Positions 1 to 10,929 are shown, counted from the first letter of the stretch. The stretch is 64,000 nucleotides of DNA from Caprella mutica (GCA_947561585.1 CANNZV010003141.1:1-64000), one strand, 5' to 3'. A program made the numbers and translations. Notes: generated from the sequence alone by a model not told the origin.

Positions 1-230
1 CTTAGGTTTTTTGATTCTTACTCTTAAAGTTTTAAAAGGACTGCTACCTAGATATTCATAAGTACTTTGACATTCCAAAGTAATTTTTGTATTCGAAATT
101 AAAATATACGCACTGTACCAGGCACGGATGCACACAAAATCACTGAGTTCAAAGAAAACACCATCAAAAGAAGAATTTCAGTGAAACACGACCGCCACAA
201 CCCTGCAACTGACTAACCGAACATGCTGAA
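1..230. other. AT-rich flank with no recognised gene
   Basis: No gene is recognised here. Positions 20-60 loosely resemble an arm of the hairpin at 3945-4340 (both contain a TTTTAAAARGACT-then-CTACCTAGAT arrangement), so this may be a degraded copy of that repeat cut by the window edge. Apparent minus-strand reading frames that start further right run into this stretch only because of the adjacent minisatellite. Confidence 0.4.
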
Positions 231-582
231 TTCGATTGAACCCCAGACAGAGAACCATTGGATTCGATTGAACCCCAGACTGAGAACCATTGGATTCGAT
301 TGAACCCCAGACAGAGAACCATTGGATTCGATTGAACCCCAGACTGAGAACCATTGGATTCGATTGAACCCCAGACTGAGAACCATTGGATTCGATTGAA
401 CCCCAGACTGAGAACCATTGGATTCGATTGAACCCCAGACTGAGAACCATTGGATTCGATTGAACCCCAGGCTGAGAACCATTGGATTCGATTGAACCCC
501 AGACTGAGAACCATTGGATTCGATTGAACCCCAGGTTGAGAACCATTGGATTCGATTGAACCCCAGGCTGAGAACCATTGGA
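231..582. repeat. 32-bp minisatellite, 11 copies
   Basis: Exactly eleven 32-bp units, each beginning TTCGATTGAACCCCAGAC and ending GAGAACCATTGGA, with only a few substitutions (ACTGAG, ACAGAG, GCTGAG, GTTGAG variants). Because 32 is not a multiple of 3 and the unit lacks minus-strand stops, all three minus frames read the same 32-residue peptide cycle in a different register. These are shadows rather than genes: there is no start context, domain or flanking coding sequence. Confidence 0.95.
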
Positions 583-1927
583 TTGTAGAATGGTCAGGTC
601 GTTACATGTTAATATTATTCATATATGTTTCTATCATAATAATATAAAAATAGTTATTAATGAATAACCATTAATAACTTTTTATTTATATTGATAACGT
701 TTAAAAATCAGTTTTCGATAGTTAGGTAACTTCAATCTGAATACATTATATAATGTAAATATATACTGATTAGAAATAAAAGCATGGTAATCATCATTGA
801 ATTGTATAAATAGAATTTATTATACATTTTATAAATATGTAATTGGAGAAAATATACAGACTATCCATTAGCATCTGACGAGATGTTTCTTTCATATTAA
901 ATTGCCTTAGGAGAATTTCGGATGCGGAAACGCATATATTAACTAATGTAGTGAAAATGTTAACTCGAGAGTTGAAATGATTTCAAATTTGAGAATAATC
1001 TCTACCTATCTTTGGCCACCTGTTGAAAAGGAACTAATCTGTTATTTATATTTAGTTTGCAGTTATACACAAGTTAAAGCTCTATGCATTTTGTGGTTTA
1101 TTTAATTAATTATTGACACTTCTAAAAAATGAGTAATTCAGTTAGAAAATTAGGGGGGGGGGGGGGGGGTTGAAAATTTTACAGCTATTTTTATATATTT
1201 TTCTTTTGTAATCGATTTATTGTCTTATAAATATAAGTTATAATTAACATATGAAAGTATATAAAGGTAGGTAGTCTAATTAGTTAAGTACCAACTAAAC
1301 ACCTCTTCAGTTTCGTACCACTCTTTTAAATTATATAAATAAAACTTAACGTTGAAAAAGTTTAATTTGAATGAAAAAAATGTAATAAAAATGTAAAAAC
1401 TATGTAATAAAAAAATCAGGAATAGTAAGCATAATAAACAGTAATTCTTTTTAATATATTTTAAAGAAAAAAAGAAGTCATAATATTGCTTAACTTTTAA
1501 AAAAGTATAAGCGAACAAATTTTTGGACCATCATTATTTCATACGATAGTACACAATTAATAAAATTTGTCATTGATACGCTTACATTAAGTTAAAATAT
1601 TTTTTAATCAAAGTGATCACTTTGATTGTTTTTTATTATTAACATTTGTGTTACAAAATAAATGATCACAAAATGGTAAAAAAAAAATATTAATTTTCCT
1701 TTATAATTATCAAAGAATTCGGACAGACAGACAGACATAATTCACTCTCATCAATTGTGTTCATAAATGCTATAATACGTCTTATCTGGATTTTAATGTT
1801 AACAAAAAGAATTTTGTGATAACAGTGTACCGGCGGCAGTACTGCAAGAAAAAATACTAAAGTTAAGATAGAATAGTGATAATTATTATTACTATTGAAT
1901 ATTTAACACATATCTGATAGTATACTA
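583..1927. other. AT-rich unique DNA with short simple repeats
   Basis: No gene is recognised. The stretch contains an uninterrupted run of 17 G at 1153-1169, a GACA microsatellite near 1721-1737, and a perfect 22-bp palindrome at 1606-1627. A Phe/Tyr/Leu-rich minus-strand reading frame at 1276-1518 reflects A/T-rich composition and shows no domain. Confidence 0.6.
1606..1627. repeat. Perfect 22-bp palindrome
   Basis: AATCAAAGTGA is followed immediately by its exact reverse complement, TCACTTTGATT, with no spacer. It may be a dyad binding site, a MITE remnant or chance. Nothing adjacent identifies it. Confidence 0.8.
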
Positions 1928-3082
1928 CAGCGAAACCTCGTAGTAGACCAGAGTTTCGTTCCAAGTTGGCTTGGTCTAGTAGGAAACTGACTCTAGTTGT
2001 TTCCTACTAGACCAACATGTTTTCTGCTAGAAAATAAGCGGTGACTGTGCTAACTCGGTAACACTATCTGTTTATCAAGATTTAATGACTAATAAAATAA
2101 CAATTTTGAGGGGGAAAAAACATTTAAGAACAAGATGTACATTTACTTTGAATTATAATTAATATAATATTTCTTTCTAAGATAAACTAAATAAGTGAAG
2201 CAAAATGAATTTCATATGTTTTTAAACATAAATTATTGCTTCAATAATTGTAATTGTTTAATTTTAGTAGAAAATTGGATGAATTAAATACAAGGCTTAA
2301 TGGTGAGAGATTTACTCATTGCCACATTTAGTTGATTTAACCTGAGACTGTATGATTTCATTGAAGAATTTATAGTTCCACATACAGTGGTGTATAATGA
2401 TTCCACTTCAACAACACTCTGTTTGAGAGTCTCGACATTTTATTTTTCTTGTTCGTATTCACTGTATACACTGACAAATTGAACAACTTTGCAACATCAC
2501 TGCTCTTCATACCAATACGGAATTTCTTCAAAATAGTGAGTTTCATTTCGACAGAAATCCTTTTTCTAGTTGCACCTGTAGCGGTTCCAGTAGCTTTATT
2601 ATTTGCTCTAGAGGACAGTAGTAATATGGTTAAGAACAAATGGAAAGCACTGCAACGAAATGAACCAACCACCGATAAACACAATGATTGATAACAGGCA
2701 GCATGATGCTTTTGATGCCGGAGCTTTATTTTGATCTTCTGTAACTGCAATCCACCAGTTTAATTAATTAGCACAGTATTCACTGTGTCTAGTTTTCTGT
2801 AATTCTTTTCATCATTTTTTAGCACAGACTCTGCCATGAACAAAATGTTAAACATTTACTCACGTTTACTTAAAATAACAGTAAATAATGAGTAAAATAC
2901 ATTATTCGAAGAGAGATTTATGTCGGAAATATTATTCTAATTATTACTCTTTGTAATATTTTCACCAGAAAATCTTTCAGGTGACAAAAAAAGTGTTTTG
3001 TCTAGTACGAGGTTTTTTCCAGTACAGTTTCAAAAATTTCTTTCTCTATTAGGAGGTTTGTCTACTGCGAGGTTTTGCATTG
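1928..3082 (-). mobile_element. pogo/Tigger-like deletion derivative, copy A
   Basis: The left end reads TA then CAGCGAAACCTCGTAGTAGA (1926-1947). The right end near 3058-3082 carries the degenerate inverse, GTCTACTGCGAGGTTTTGC. A CAG terminus next to a TA target is typical of pogo/Tigger elements. Subterminal GGTCTAGTAGGAAAC motifs recur inside (about 1970-2010). The internal minus-strand remnant encodes only the N-terminal DNA-binding part of a transposase, so the element cannot move by itself. An inverted, about 90% similar copy lies at 45324-46405, and both carry the same internal deletion. Boundaries are good to a few bases on the right. Confidence 0.75.
2370..2750 (-). pseudogene. Tigger-type transposase N-terminal fragment
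   Basis: This frame of 126 codons lies in Tigger copy A. Residues from about 62 onward include RKRISVEMKLTILKKFRIGM and SDVAKLFNLSVYTVNTNKKN, which match the psq/CENP-B type helix-turn-helix of pogo/Tigger transposases (established family pattern: a lysine-rich helix, 'S-DVAK-F-LS--TV', then 'KN'). The family protein usually has several hundred residues with a DDE catalytic core. Here the sequence leaves the family within a few residues of KNK and stops, so the catalytic domain is absent. The first about 60 residues (HHAACYQSL and following) look like translated non-coding DNA. It probably makes no functional protein. Confidence 0.75.
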
Positions 3083-3944
3083 TCACTATCTATATCTGTG
3101 ATAGTCAGTCAGGGACTCTGATAGTACGTTACGTACTATCAGAGTAGTAAAACTTTACGTAGTAAAAGTTAACTAGATTGTCAATAGTGAGAATAGTCGA
3201 AAATGCTGACGTAAATTAGTGAAATGTAGCTAGGGTAAGTATCACATCATCGGACAGTTCCACACATTACCATAATAAAAGATGAATACAATTTAACCTT
3301 TTAACTATTTATTTTAACCTGCAATTTAAATGAAATAAACAGAGTATCAAAGTTTAAGTATTTATTGAATGAATTCAGTAACAAAATGGCGGCTGGTTTA
3401 GGTAGGTAGAAGTTGCGACATCAAACTCACTGATTGAGACCATTCACTGACACACACACTAACCTCTTTGATGTCTGATGAGGTCTATTCACAACTGCAA
3501 CTGATTGTCATTGCTCTAATTTGTTTATATTCTTTGTAGCTATCAGAGAGGATAACGTTACATGCTGTGTGACGGAGGAATGAATGCCTAACTAAAGAAT
3601 AATCTGGATTCACAACTCACTGCGGCAAATCAATGGTAAAATTAGTATCTGTGTACCTACTAGTATCAAATAGGTATGGTTCGTATCATAAAATCAATGG
3701 CGAATAGTTTCCATGAAATTAAAAACCATTTTTATTTATTTTAGATATACTCTAGAATCTATTAACGGAATATTCCTATTCTTCAGTTATTCTATAGAAG
3801 AACCAATTGTTAGATCTAATTAATTTAAGTTCAATGTTATTTTCAGTTTGTTGAATAATTTCAGAACAGACAAAATTTGACAGATTGAATAAAAACTCAA
3901 AATAAACACTTTTTCATGAATAACAAAATGTCCGAAAATGCTTC
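3083..3944. other. Intergenic DNA with a 31-bp palindrome
   Basis: No gene is recognised. At 3115-3145 a near-perfect hairpin has 15-bp arms (ACTCTGATAGTACGT and its complement) around a single T. The remainder is unique-looking AT-rich sequence. Confidence 0.55.
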
Positions 3945-4340
3945 GTTACCGACATTTTTGTCATACATAGAGAATTTCAAATAAAACAAATATTGTTTCA
4001 CGAAAACCTAAATTATCAAAAATGCTTAGATTTCAATATACTGACTTTTAAAAAGACTCCTACCTAGATAATAACAGATGGTTATTAGTGGGAAAATAAA
4101 CATAGCCTACTTCAGTATCTATAATAATATTATTAAATGTACAATAATTGCCTGTTGTGTCTATTTTCCCACTAATAACCATCTGTTAGGAACGCAAGTG
4201 CTTGTGAATATGTAGGTAGGAGTCTTTTTAAAAAGTCAGTATCTTGAAATCTAAGCAGTTTTGATAATTTAGGTTTTCGTGAAACAATTTTTGTTTTATG
4301 TAAAATTCGCAATCAATGTCAAAAATTTACCTATGATCAG
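3945..4340. mobile_element. Hairpin (foldback) MITE-like repeat
   Basis: A long imperfect inverted repeat. The left arm, about 3950-4100, contains GAAAACCTAAATTATCAAAA and AACAGATGGTTATTAGTGGG. The right arm, about 4155-4335, contains the reverse complements of both. The central loop is about 50 bp, and the right arm has an extra about 30 bp at 4191-4220. No coding potential is seen. It is probably a small non-autonomous DNA element. Exact ends and target duplication are not resolved. Confidence 0.75.
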
Positions 4341-5253
4341 GGTATCCATTTTGGTTATTCCTTAAAAAATATATTTTGTGTTTTCATGCAAAGTGTCTAA
4401 TTTTGTCTAATCTTAAAATGAGGCACCGGCCCTGTATGGATGGATACACGCCACATTATCTGATTGAAGAGATATGAGTTTGTTTGAGTAGGGTGGGGAT
4501 AGGTTACAATCTGATTACATCTCCACCGTAGCAATTACCTCCCCCATCCACTTCCTGACACTATCTCCCCCACTAGAGGGGGAAGTGACCGTAGAGTTAT
4601 ATCACCCTGGGGAGCATTCTACTCCTATCACGACAAATCACTCTATGGCTAAACAAAGATGGTAGAGATTCACTGCTTCAAACTACTGTCTATTCATTTC
4701 TTAGAACTTTGTGGCAGTTATTGACTGCTACAATATACTATAACAGAGATTTACTGCGCCAATCTACTATAGGATATATCAAACTTCTATATTTTAGAGA
4801 TTCACACTATACATCATAACAGATTCAATATAGGTACTGCGGCAGAGATTCACTGCTGCAATAAATTTCAGAAATCCAATTAATACTTTTCACTTACTTT
4901 TCAGTTGCCCCAAGCAGTTCTGTACTAAATTTTTGCAATTTATTTCCACTTAATTTTAATGAATTCAGTCAGAATCAGGAAGGAAGAAATTGTGTTTTTG
5001 GTATTCAAAAATCAAAAAACTAGTTTTTTTTCTGATGGTTTGCAAAACCTACCTATGAACAATTGGCTTTTTACTACCGCACCTTCAACCTTCACTAGGA
5101 TGAAAACTAGTGAAGTTATGGAACTCATTTATCTAATGGCGGAGTGATTACCTAGTTAGATATTGAGAGATGTGCTATTGTATGGATATAATTAGTCATG
5201 GGACTTACTGGAGACAAAGACTGTGGATTGAGACTGTCTGAAGACTGTGGAGA
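4341..5253. other. Intergenic DNA without a recognised gene
   Basis: Unique-looking sequence. A short reading frame at 4959-5147 has no recognisable domain and is followed directly by the 27-bp minisatellite. Several GAGATTCACTGC-like strings recur between about 4665 and 4860, suggesting an old, decayed tandem repeat. Confidence 0.45.
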
Positions 5254-5819
5254 GATGAATAGACTGGTAGACTGTGGAGTGATGAATAAACTGATAGACT
5301 GTGGAGTGATGAATAAACTGATAGACTGTGAAGTGATGAATAGACTGATAGACTGTGGAGTGATGAATAGACTGATAGACTGTGGAGTGATGAATAGACT
5401 GATAGACTGTGGAGTGATGAATAAACTGATAGACTGTGAAGTGATGAATAGACTGATAGACTGTGGAGTGATGAATAGACTGATAGACTGTGGAGTGATG
5501 AATAGACTGATAGACTGTGGAGTGATGAATAAACTGATAGACTGTGGAGTGATGAATAGACTGATAGACTGTGGAGTGATGAATAGACTGATAGACTGTG
5601 AAGTGATGAATAGACTGGTAGACTGTGGAGTGATGAATAGACTGATAGACTGTGGGGTAATGAATAGACTGATAGACTGTGGAGTGATGAATAGACTGAT
5701 AGACTGTGGAGTGATGAATAGACTGATAGACTGTGGAGTGATGAATAGACTGATAGACTGTGGAGTGATGAATAAACTGATAGACTGTGAAGTGATGAAT
5801 AGACTGATAGACTGTGGAG
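5254..5819. repeat. 27-bp minisatellite, left block (about 21 copies)
   Basis: The unit is 27 bp: GATGAATAGACTGATAGACT followed by GTGGAGT, with single-base variants (AAACTG, GACTGGTAG, GTGAAGT). Because 27 is a multiple of 3, an open frame of about 200 codons with a nonapeptide period (MNRLIDCGV) results, plus shadows on the other strand. Nothing else supports coding. The array continues in the same phase at 6808, on the other side of an inserted foldback element. Confidence 0.95.
5811..5819. repeat. 9-bp target-site duplication, left copy
   Basis: ACTGTGGAG lies immediately before the left end of the foldback element and is repeated at 6808-6816 directly after its right end. In an uninterrupted array this string would be followed by TGATGAAT, which is what follows the right copy. 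Confidence 0.75.
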
Positions 5820-6807
5820 GGTAGCCGGTAAATTGCTCGAAAACAATTGCTCGAAAGACAATTGCTCGAAAACAATTGCTCGAAAAACAATTGCTCGAAT
5901 GAACAATTGCTCGAAAGAACAATTGCTCGAAAGACAATTGCTCGAAAAACAATTGCTCGAACGAACAATTGCTCGAATGAACAATTGCTCGAATTAACAA
6001 ATTGCTCGAATGAACAAAATTGCTCGAATTATAAAAGTGCACAGTTTTCGATTTTATAAAAGTCAGTTATTCATGAAGTGGAGCTGCACCTAACAATCCT
6101 AGTTTCTTTTCAGTAATTGATCATTAATCATTCTATAAATGATTTTAATTATTACTCATTCTGCATAATCTTTTTTTAGACCGTTTGTGCCATCTCGAAT
6201 GTAACATGTGAATTGGAATCATGTGGTGAATCACTACTATTCATGTTTTTCATAAAACCTGAAAATTTATTTATTACTAGCCTATCTGTATGTGGTACCT
6301 CAATAGGTGAAATAACTCAAAGTTATGGCAGAGTCTTTATAAATCTACAAAAAAAATTCGGGTTTTATGATAAAAAAACATGAATAGTAGTGATTCACCA
6401 CATGATTACAATTCACATGTTACATACGAGATGACACAAACGGTCTAAAAAAAAGATTATGCACAATGAGTAATAATTAAAATCATTTATAGAATGATTA
6501 ATGATCAATTACTAAAAAGAAACAAGGATTGTTAGGTGCAGCTCCACTTCATGAATAACTGACTTTTATAAAATCGAAAACTGTGTAATTTTATAATTCG
6601 AGCAATTTTGTTCATTCGAGCAATTTGAAAATTCGAGCAATTGTTCATTCGAGCAATTGTTCGTTCGAGCAATTGTTTTTCGAGCAATTGTCTTTCGAGC
6701 AATTGTTCTTTCGAGCAATTGTTCATTCGAGCAATTGTTTTTCGAGCAATTGTTTTTCGAGCAATTGTCTTTCGAGCAATTGTTTTTCGAGCAATTTACC
6801 TAGAACC
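5820..6807. mobile_element. Foldback element with mirror-image terminal arrays, 9-bp TSD
   Basis: A 988-bp element inserted in the 27-bp minisatellite. The ends are GGTAGCCGGTAAATTGCTCG (left) and the inverse of GGTTCTAGGTAAATTGCTCG (right). Each end continues into 13 tandem copies of AATTGCTCGAA with 3-5-bp spacers (left 5829-6028, right 6596-6800). The spacer variants occur in nearly the same order in both arms when read from outside in. Inner arms (6029-6263 and 6357-6590) are almost perfect inverted repeats around a loop of about 90 bp. There is no transposase. The 9-bp duplication and long repetitive inverted arms fit Foldback/MULE-type elements as a class; the family is not identified. 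Confidence 0.85.
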
Positions 6808-7053
6808 ACTGTGGAGTGATGAATAGACTGATAGACTGTGGAGTGATGAATAGACTGATAGACTGTGGAGTGATGAATAAACTGATAGACTGTGGAGTGA
6901 TGAATAGACTGATAGACTGTGGAGTGATGAATAGACTGATAGACTGTGAAGTGATGAATAGACTGGTAGACTGTGGAGTGATGAATAGACTGATAGACTG
7001 TGAAGTGATGAATAGACTGATAGACTGTGGAGTGATGAATAGACTGATAGACT
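6808..7053. repeat. 27-bp minisatellite, right block (about 9 copies)
   Basis: This is the continuation, in the same orientation and with the same unit, of the array at 5254-5819. It begins with the duplicated ACTGTGGAG. The final unit decays into GACTGCAGAAAGAGAG. Confidence 0.95.
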
Positions 7054-7920
7054 GCAGAAAGAGAGAAAGTGATGATGTGATTACGAGTGATGATGAGTAA
7101 AAATGGTGGTACTTGTTATGAACTAGGTTTCATTTAAACAATTAGTATAACCTTTAATTAGGCTTTGTTTAACTAAAGGTATCACATGGTTCTGAAACAC
7201 AGGGAAACATTTTTAAATAGCAAAACTATAGAAATTAAACAATAATATATCGTATTAATTTAGTAAATACTAATACAGGCATATTGATATTGAAGATAGT
7301 TACAATCTATAATAGTCACTAGACATCGCATGTCTATTCAGACCGAAGTTTAGTATAGACTATATACTCATAGAGCAAAGAGGAGAATAAACAATGAAGT
7401 TTAATTAATCATTACCAATACTGAAATTATTATATTATTATAGATATTGTAATTGACAGCATCGTTATAAAGTTAATACGGTTTATACCTACCTATTTGA
7501 AACTGTTCAAATTACTAAAACCATTTAGATTTAATTAACAATATGCTTTTACTCTAATAATCACGAATACCATTATAACTAATAGATAATATCATCTTCG
7601 TAATTATCACCCCTAGTTTTTATCAAAGTGATATTTACAGTGTAAATAACTATCACCATCAGTGATAGTGGTGATAGTGATACTTTTATCAGCCCTGTTA
7701 GAATATGGTAGTACATACAAGAAATGGTTAATGGTGAGTCAGTGATGACTCTACAGAGTACCATTAGAGTCAATAGAGTCACTGCAAAGACTCCCTAGAG
7801 AGATGACTCAGCTAATCGTGTAATTAAGATGAAGAGGCTCTATAATTGACTCCTGATGATGGGGTGAGATTGAGTCAAACTTGAGATGTGGAAAAGTATT
7901 GCTAAAACTATTAAAGAAAT
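7054..7920. other. AT-rich unique DNA; TGASTCA-like cluster at its right end
   Basis: No gene is recognised. Between about 7735 and 7880 several GAGTCA/TGACTC strings occur, including TGACTCAGC at 7804, which fits the core consensus of AP-1 and CnC/Maf sites. GTGATAGTGGTGATAGTGAT near 7663 is a small simple repeat. Function is unknown. Confidence 0.45.
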
Positions 7921-8712
7921 GGTAACTATAGCATGACTCAGTATAGTAACTATAGCGTTACTCAGTATAGTAACTATAGCGTTACTCAGTATAGTAACTA
8001 TAGCGATACTCAGTATAGTAACAATAGTGTTACTCAGTATAGTAACTATAGCGTTACTCAGTATAGTAACTAAAGTGTTACTCAGTATAGTAACTATAGC
8101 GTTACTCACAATAGTAACTAAAGTGTTACTCAGTATAGTAACTAAAGCGTTACTCAGTATAGTAACTAAAGCGTTACTCAGTATAGTAACTAAAGTGTTA
8201 CTCACTATAGTAACTATAGCGTTACTCAGTATAGTAACTAAAGTGTTACTCAGTATAGTAACTATAGCGTTACTCAGTATAGTAACTAAAGTGTTACTCA
8301 GTATAGTAACTATAGCGTTACTCAGTATAGTAACTATAGCGTTACTCAGTATAGTAACTATAGTGTTACTCAGTATAGTAACTATAGCGTTACTCAGTAT
8401 AGTAACTATAGCGTTACTCAGTATAGTTACTATAGCGTTACTCAGTATAGTAACTGAAGCGTTACTCAGTATAGTAACTATAGTGTTACTCACAATAGTA
8501 ACTATAGCGTTACTCAGTATAGTAACTGAAGCGTTACTCAGTATAGTAACTATAGTGTTACTCACAATAGTAACTATAGCGTTACTCAGTATAGTAACTC
8601 TAGCGTTACTCAGTATAGTAACTAAAGCGTTACTCAGTATAGTAGCTATAGCGTTACTCAGTATAGTAACTATAGCGTTACTCAGTATAGTAGCTATAGC
8701 GTTACTCAGTAT
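7921..8712. repeat. 24-bp minisatellite, left block (about 33 copies)
   Basis: The unit is AGTAACTATAGCGTTACTCA plus GTAT. Each unit holds a small dyad (AGTAAC...GTTACT). Variants substitute TAAAGTG, TGAAGC, CTCACAATAG or AGTAGC. Open frames on both strands with octapeptide periods (LLSIVTIA) arise because 24 is a multiple of 3. The array resumes in phase at 10930. Confidence 0.95.
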
Positions 8713-8939
8713 CCCAGCTAACCAAAAGCTGTTTGTCCCACGTCTTAAGACGTCTGATACCCCTCGCTATAGAGGGATTTAAGACGTGAGGCAAGACGTG
8801 GGGCGGGGGACATCAGACGTCTTTGAACCCTCTTCATTTGCACAGGGGTCCCCCTCTGCAAGACGTCTGATCCCACGTCTTGTCCCCCTCTGACAGAGGG
8901 GGACATCCACCTGTCCCACGTCTTACCCCACTCCGTTTT

Positions 8940-9317
8940 CAAGACGTGGGACCCACGTGGGACAGAGTGTGGATGTCCCTCGCTATAGAGGGATTCAAGA
9001 CGTGGGACCCACGTGGGACAGAGTGCGGATGTCCCACGCTATAGAGGGAAGAGGGAAATAAGACGTGGGACCCACGTGGGACAGAGTGAGTATTCAAGAC
9101 GTGGGACAGAGTGGGAATATCCCCCTCTGCAAGACGTGGGACAGAGTGTGATGTCCCCCTCTGCAAGACGTGGGACAGAGTGCGGATGTCCCCCTCTGCA
9201 AGACGTGGGACAGAGTGCGGATGTCCCCCTCTGCAAGACGTGGGACAGAGTGCGGATGTCCCCCTCTACAAGACGTGGGACAGAGTGTGGATGTCCCCCT
9301 CTGCAAGGGGGACATAT
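8940..9317. repeat. 35-bp GACGTGGGAC tandem repeat
   Basis: The unit is about 35 bp (AAGACGTGGGACAGAGTGCG then GATGTCCCCCTCTGC). It is clean from 9095 to about 9310 and more irregular upstream, where ACCCACGTGGGACAGAGTG variants occur. It lies inside the element at 8713-10929. GACGTGGG is an E-box/CRE-like string, but the array shows no gene next to it. Confidence 0.9.
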
Positions 9318-9517
9318 CTCTCTTTTGGCTCAAACTACTTCGGTTAATTGGGGTATATAAATATGTATAAGAAATATAAAAGATCATATTAATTATTATT
9401 GCAATTTCTAACCATATTGCATATAGTGTATATGTACATTTGGCTGTATATCAATTATTTTTATATTACATATTGTTATATACAAATTAAATGAGAAGAA
9501 ATGGAGAAAGAATTGTA

Positions 9518-9600
9518 GTGGTCATCTCGGGAATCGATCTCAGGACTGTAGTGTGATGTACTATTGAAGCCTGCGTCGCTACCACTCAGCCATCCTGGAC
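9518..9600 (-). ncRNA. tRNA-like sequence (tRNA-Ser/Leu-type pseudogene or SINE head)
   Basis: Read on the minus strand, 83 bases start GTCCAGGATGGCTGAGTGGT. TGGCTGAGTGG fits the pol III A box. GATCGATTCC, about 40 bases later, is close to the B box (consensus GGTTCGANTCC). The length and the A-box type recall long-variable-arm tRNAs (Ser/Leu). The acceptor ends do not pair well and no clean anticodon stem is apparent, so a functional tRNA is unlikely. A degraded tRNA gene or the head of a tRNA-derived SINE inside the surrounding element fits best. Confidence 0.45.
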
Positions 9601-9829
9601 ATGGTAGAAGTAGTATTGAAATGATCTTTATGCAACTTGATAACTTGCGTGCTTCTTAAAATTATTTTAAATAAATATAATTTAATATTCTACATTTTGG
9701 TATCTTTTATTTTTTAATGTAAATGATAAGAATGTGTATAAAGTTATTTATTAATATTTGTATTGATAATGTTAATTAATGTTATTAACTACCTAATTAC
9801 CTATAACTGTTAATTAATATTACCTATAG
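9601..9829. other. AT-rich interior of the 2.2-kb element
   Basis: No feature is recognised beyond simple A/T-rich sequence. Confidence 0.4.
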
Positions 9830-10445
9830 TTACCTTCTGGTGGTATCACTACCTTATAATATATCTAGTTACTTACTAGAGTTTATTTATAACTACCTAG
9901 TAACCTACAAGTGGTAACCACCAATCTGTACCTACTGGTGGTTATCACTACTTACCTATTACGTAGTATTTATCAGTACCTACTTAGTTACCTACATTAC
10001 TGTTTGTCAATACCTACCTAATTACCTACTGGTGTTTATCAATGCCTACCTAGTTGCCTACATCTGCTTATCAATACCTAATTAGTTACCTTCTTGTGTT
10101 TAACATTGCCCTTACCTAGTGGCCTACAACTGTATATAAATACCAATCTAGGTCCTAGTTACCTACTAGTATTCATCAATACCTACCTAGTTACCTACAA
10201 CTGTTTGCCAATGCCTACCTAGTTATCGACTAGTGTTTATCAATGCTTATCTAGTTACCTATAACTGTTTAACTATACCTATCTAGATACCTACCGGTAC
10301 CAATACCTACCTACCTAGTATACCTACTAGGTAGTGTTCATCAATCCGTACCTACTTAAACCTACTACCTAGTATTATTCATCAATGCCTACCTATATAG
10401 TAGATACCTACATCTGTTCATGAATACCTACCTAGTTATGATACG
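9830..10445. repeat. Degenerate ACCTACCTAGTTACCTAC repeat
   Basis: Irregular tandem units of roughly 35-50 bp are built around CCTACCTAGTTACCTAC and TGTTTATCAATAC. Divergence and variable spacing indicate an older array than its neighbours. No coding potential is seen. Confidence 0.7.
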
Positions 10446-10499
10446 TAAATAAAGCTTGAGATAGATATACCTTTTTGGTATAACTTTTTCCCGCGTAAA

Positions 10500-10730
10500 A
10501 CAGACGAGGGACAGAGAGGGACATCCCGCGTGGGACAGACGTGGGACAGAGAGGGACATCCCGCGTGGGACAGACGTGGGACAGAGAGGGACATCCCGCA
10601 TACTTTTTCCCGCGTAAAACAGACGAGGGACAGAGAGGGACATCCCACGTGGGACAGACGTGGGACAGAGAGGGACATCCCGCGTGGGACAGAGAGGGAC
10701 ATCCCGCGTGGGACAGACGTGGGATGTGAG
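10500..10730. repeat. GACGTGGGACAGAGAGGGACATCCC tandem repeat
   Basis: About seven units of 32-35 bp containing CGTGGGACAGAGAGGGACAT form the right-hand counterpart of the array at 8940-9317. Two interspersed CTTTTTCCCGCGTAAAACAG segments (about 10487 and 10603) mark a larger repeated block of about 117 bp. Confidence 0.85.
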
Positions 10731-10929
10731 TGGGATTTAAAACGTGGGACAGACGAGGGACATCCCGCTTGTGTAAGACGTGGGACGTGAGTGGGATTTC
10801 AGACGTTGGAAAGACGTGGGATTTCAGACGTCTGGAGACGTCTGAAATCCCCCGTCCCTCTCTGTCCCTCGCTAGCGAGGGATGTCCCCCTCTGTCCCAC
10901 GCGAGACAGAGAGGATATGGTTAGCTGGG

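Larger units (their letters stand above)
8713..10929. mobile_element. 2.2-kb element inserted in the 24-bp array
   Basis: The left end CCCAGCTAACCA (8713-8724) and right end TGGTTAGCTGGG (10918-10929) are exact inverses, and the flanks are the same 24-bp array. A 2-bp AT is present on both sides, so either the target duplication is AT or the terminus includes it. Both interior ends are rich in repeats built on GACGTGGGAC and its complement, and palindromes such as CAGACGTCTG occur near each end. No transposase frame is visible; apparent frames of 60-115 codons are repeat shadows. The superfamily is not assigned. Confidence 0.75.

Noticed and set aside
5192..6042. Long open frames (200-296 codons) on both strands over the 27-bp array and the foldback arm
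   Set aside because: All are periodic translations of the 27-bp unit and AATTGCTCGAA motifs, present in several frames at once; no domain or start context.
7840..8782. 240-250-codon frames on both strands with LLSIVTIA/ILSNAIVT periods
   Set aside because: Shadows of the 24-bp minisatellite (a multiple of 3 without stops).
9518..9600. Functional tRNA gene
   Set aside because: Acceptor stem does not pair and the anticodon arm is not clear; kept only as tRNA-like sequence.
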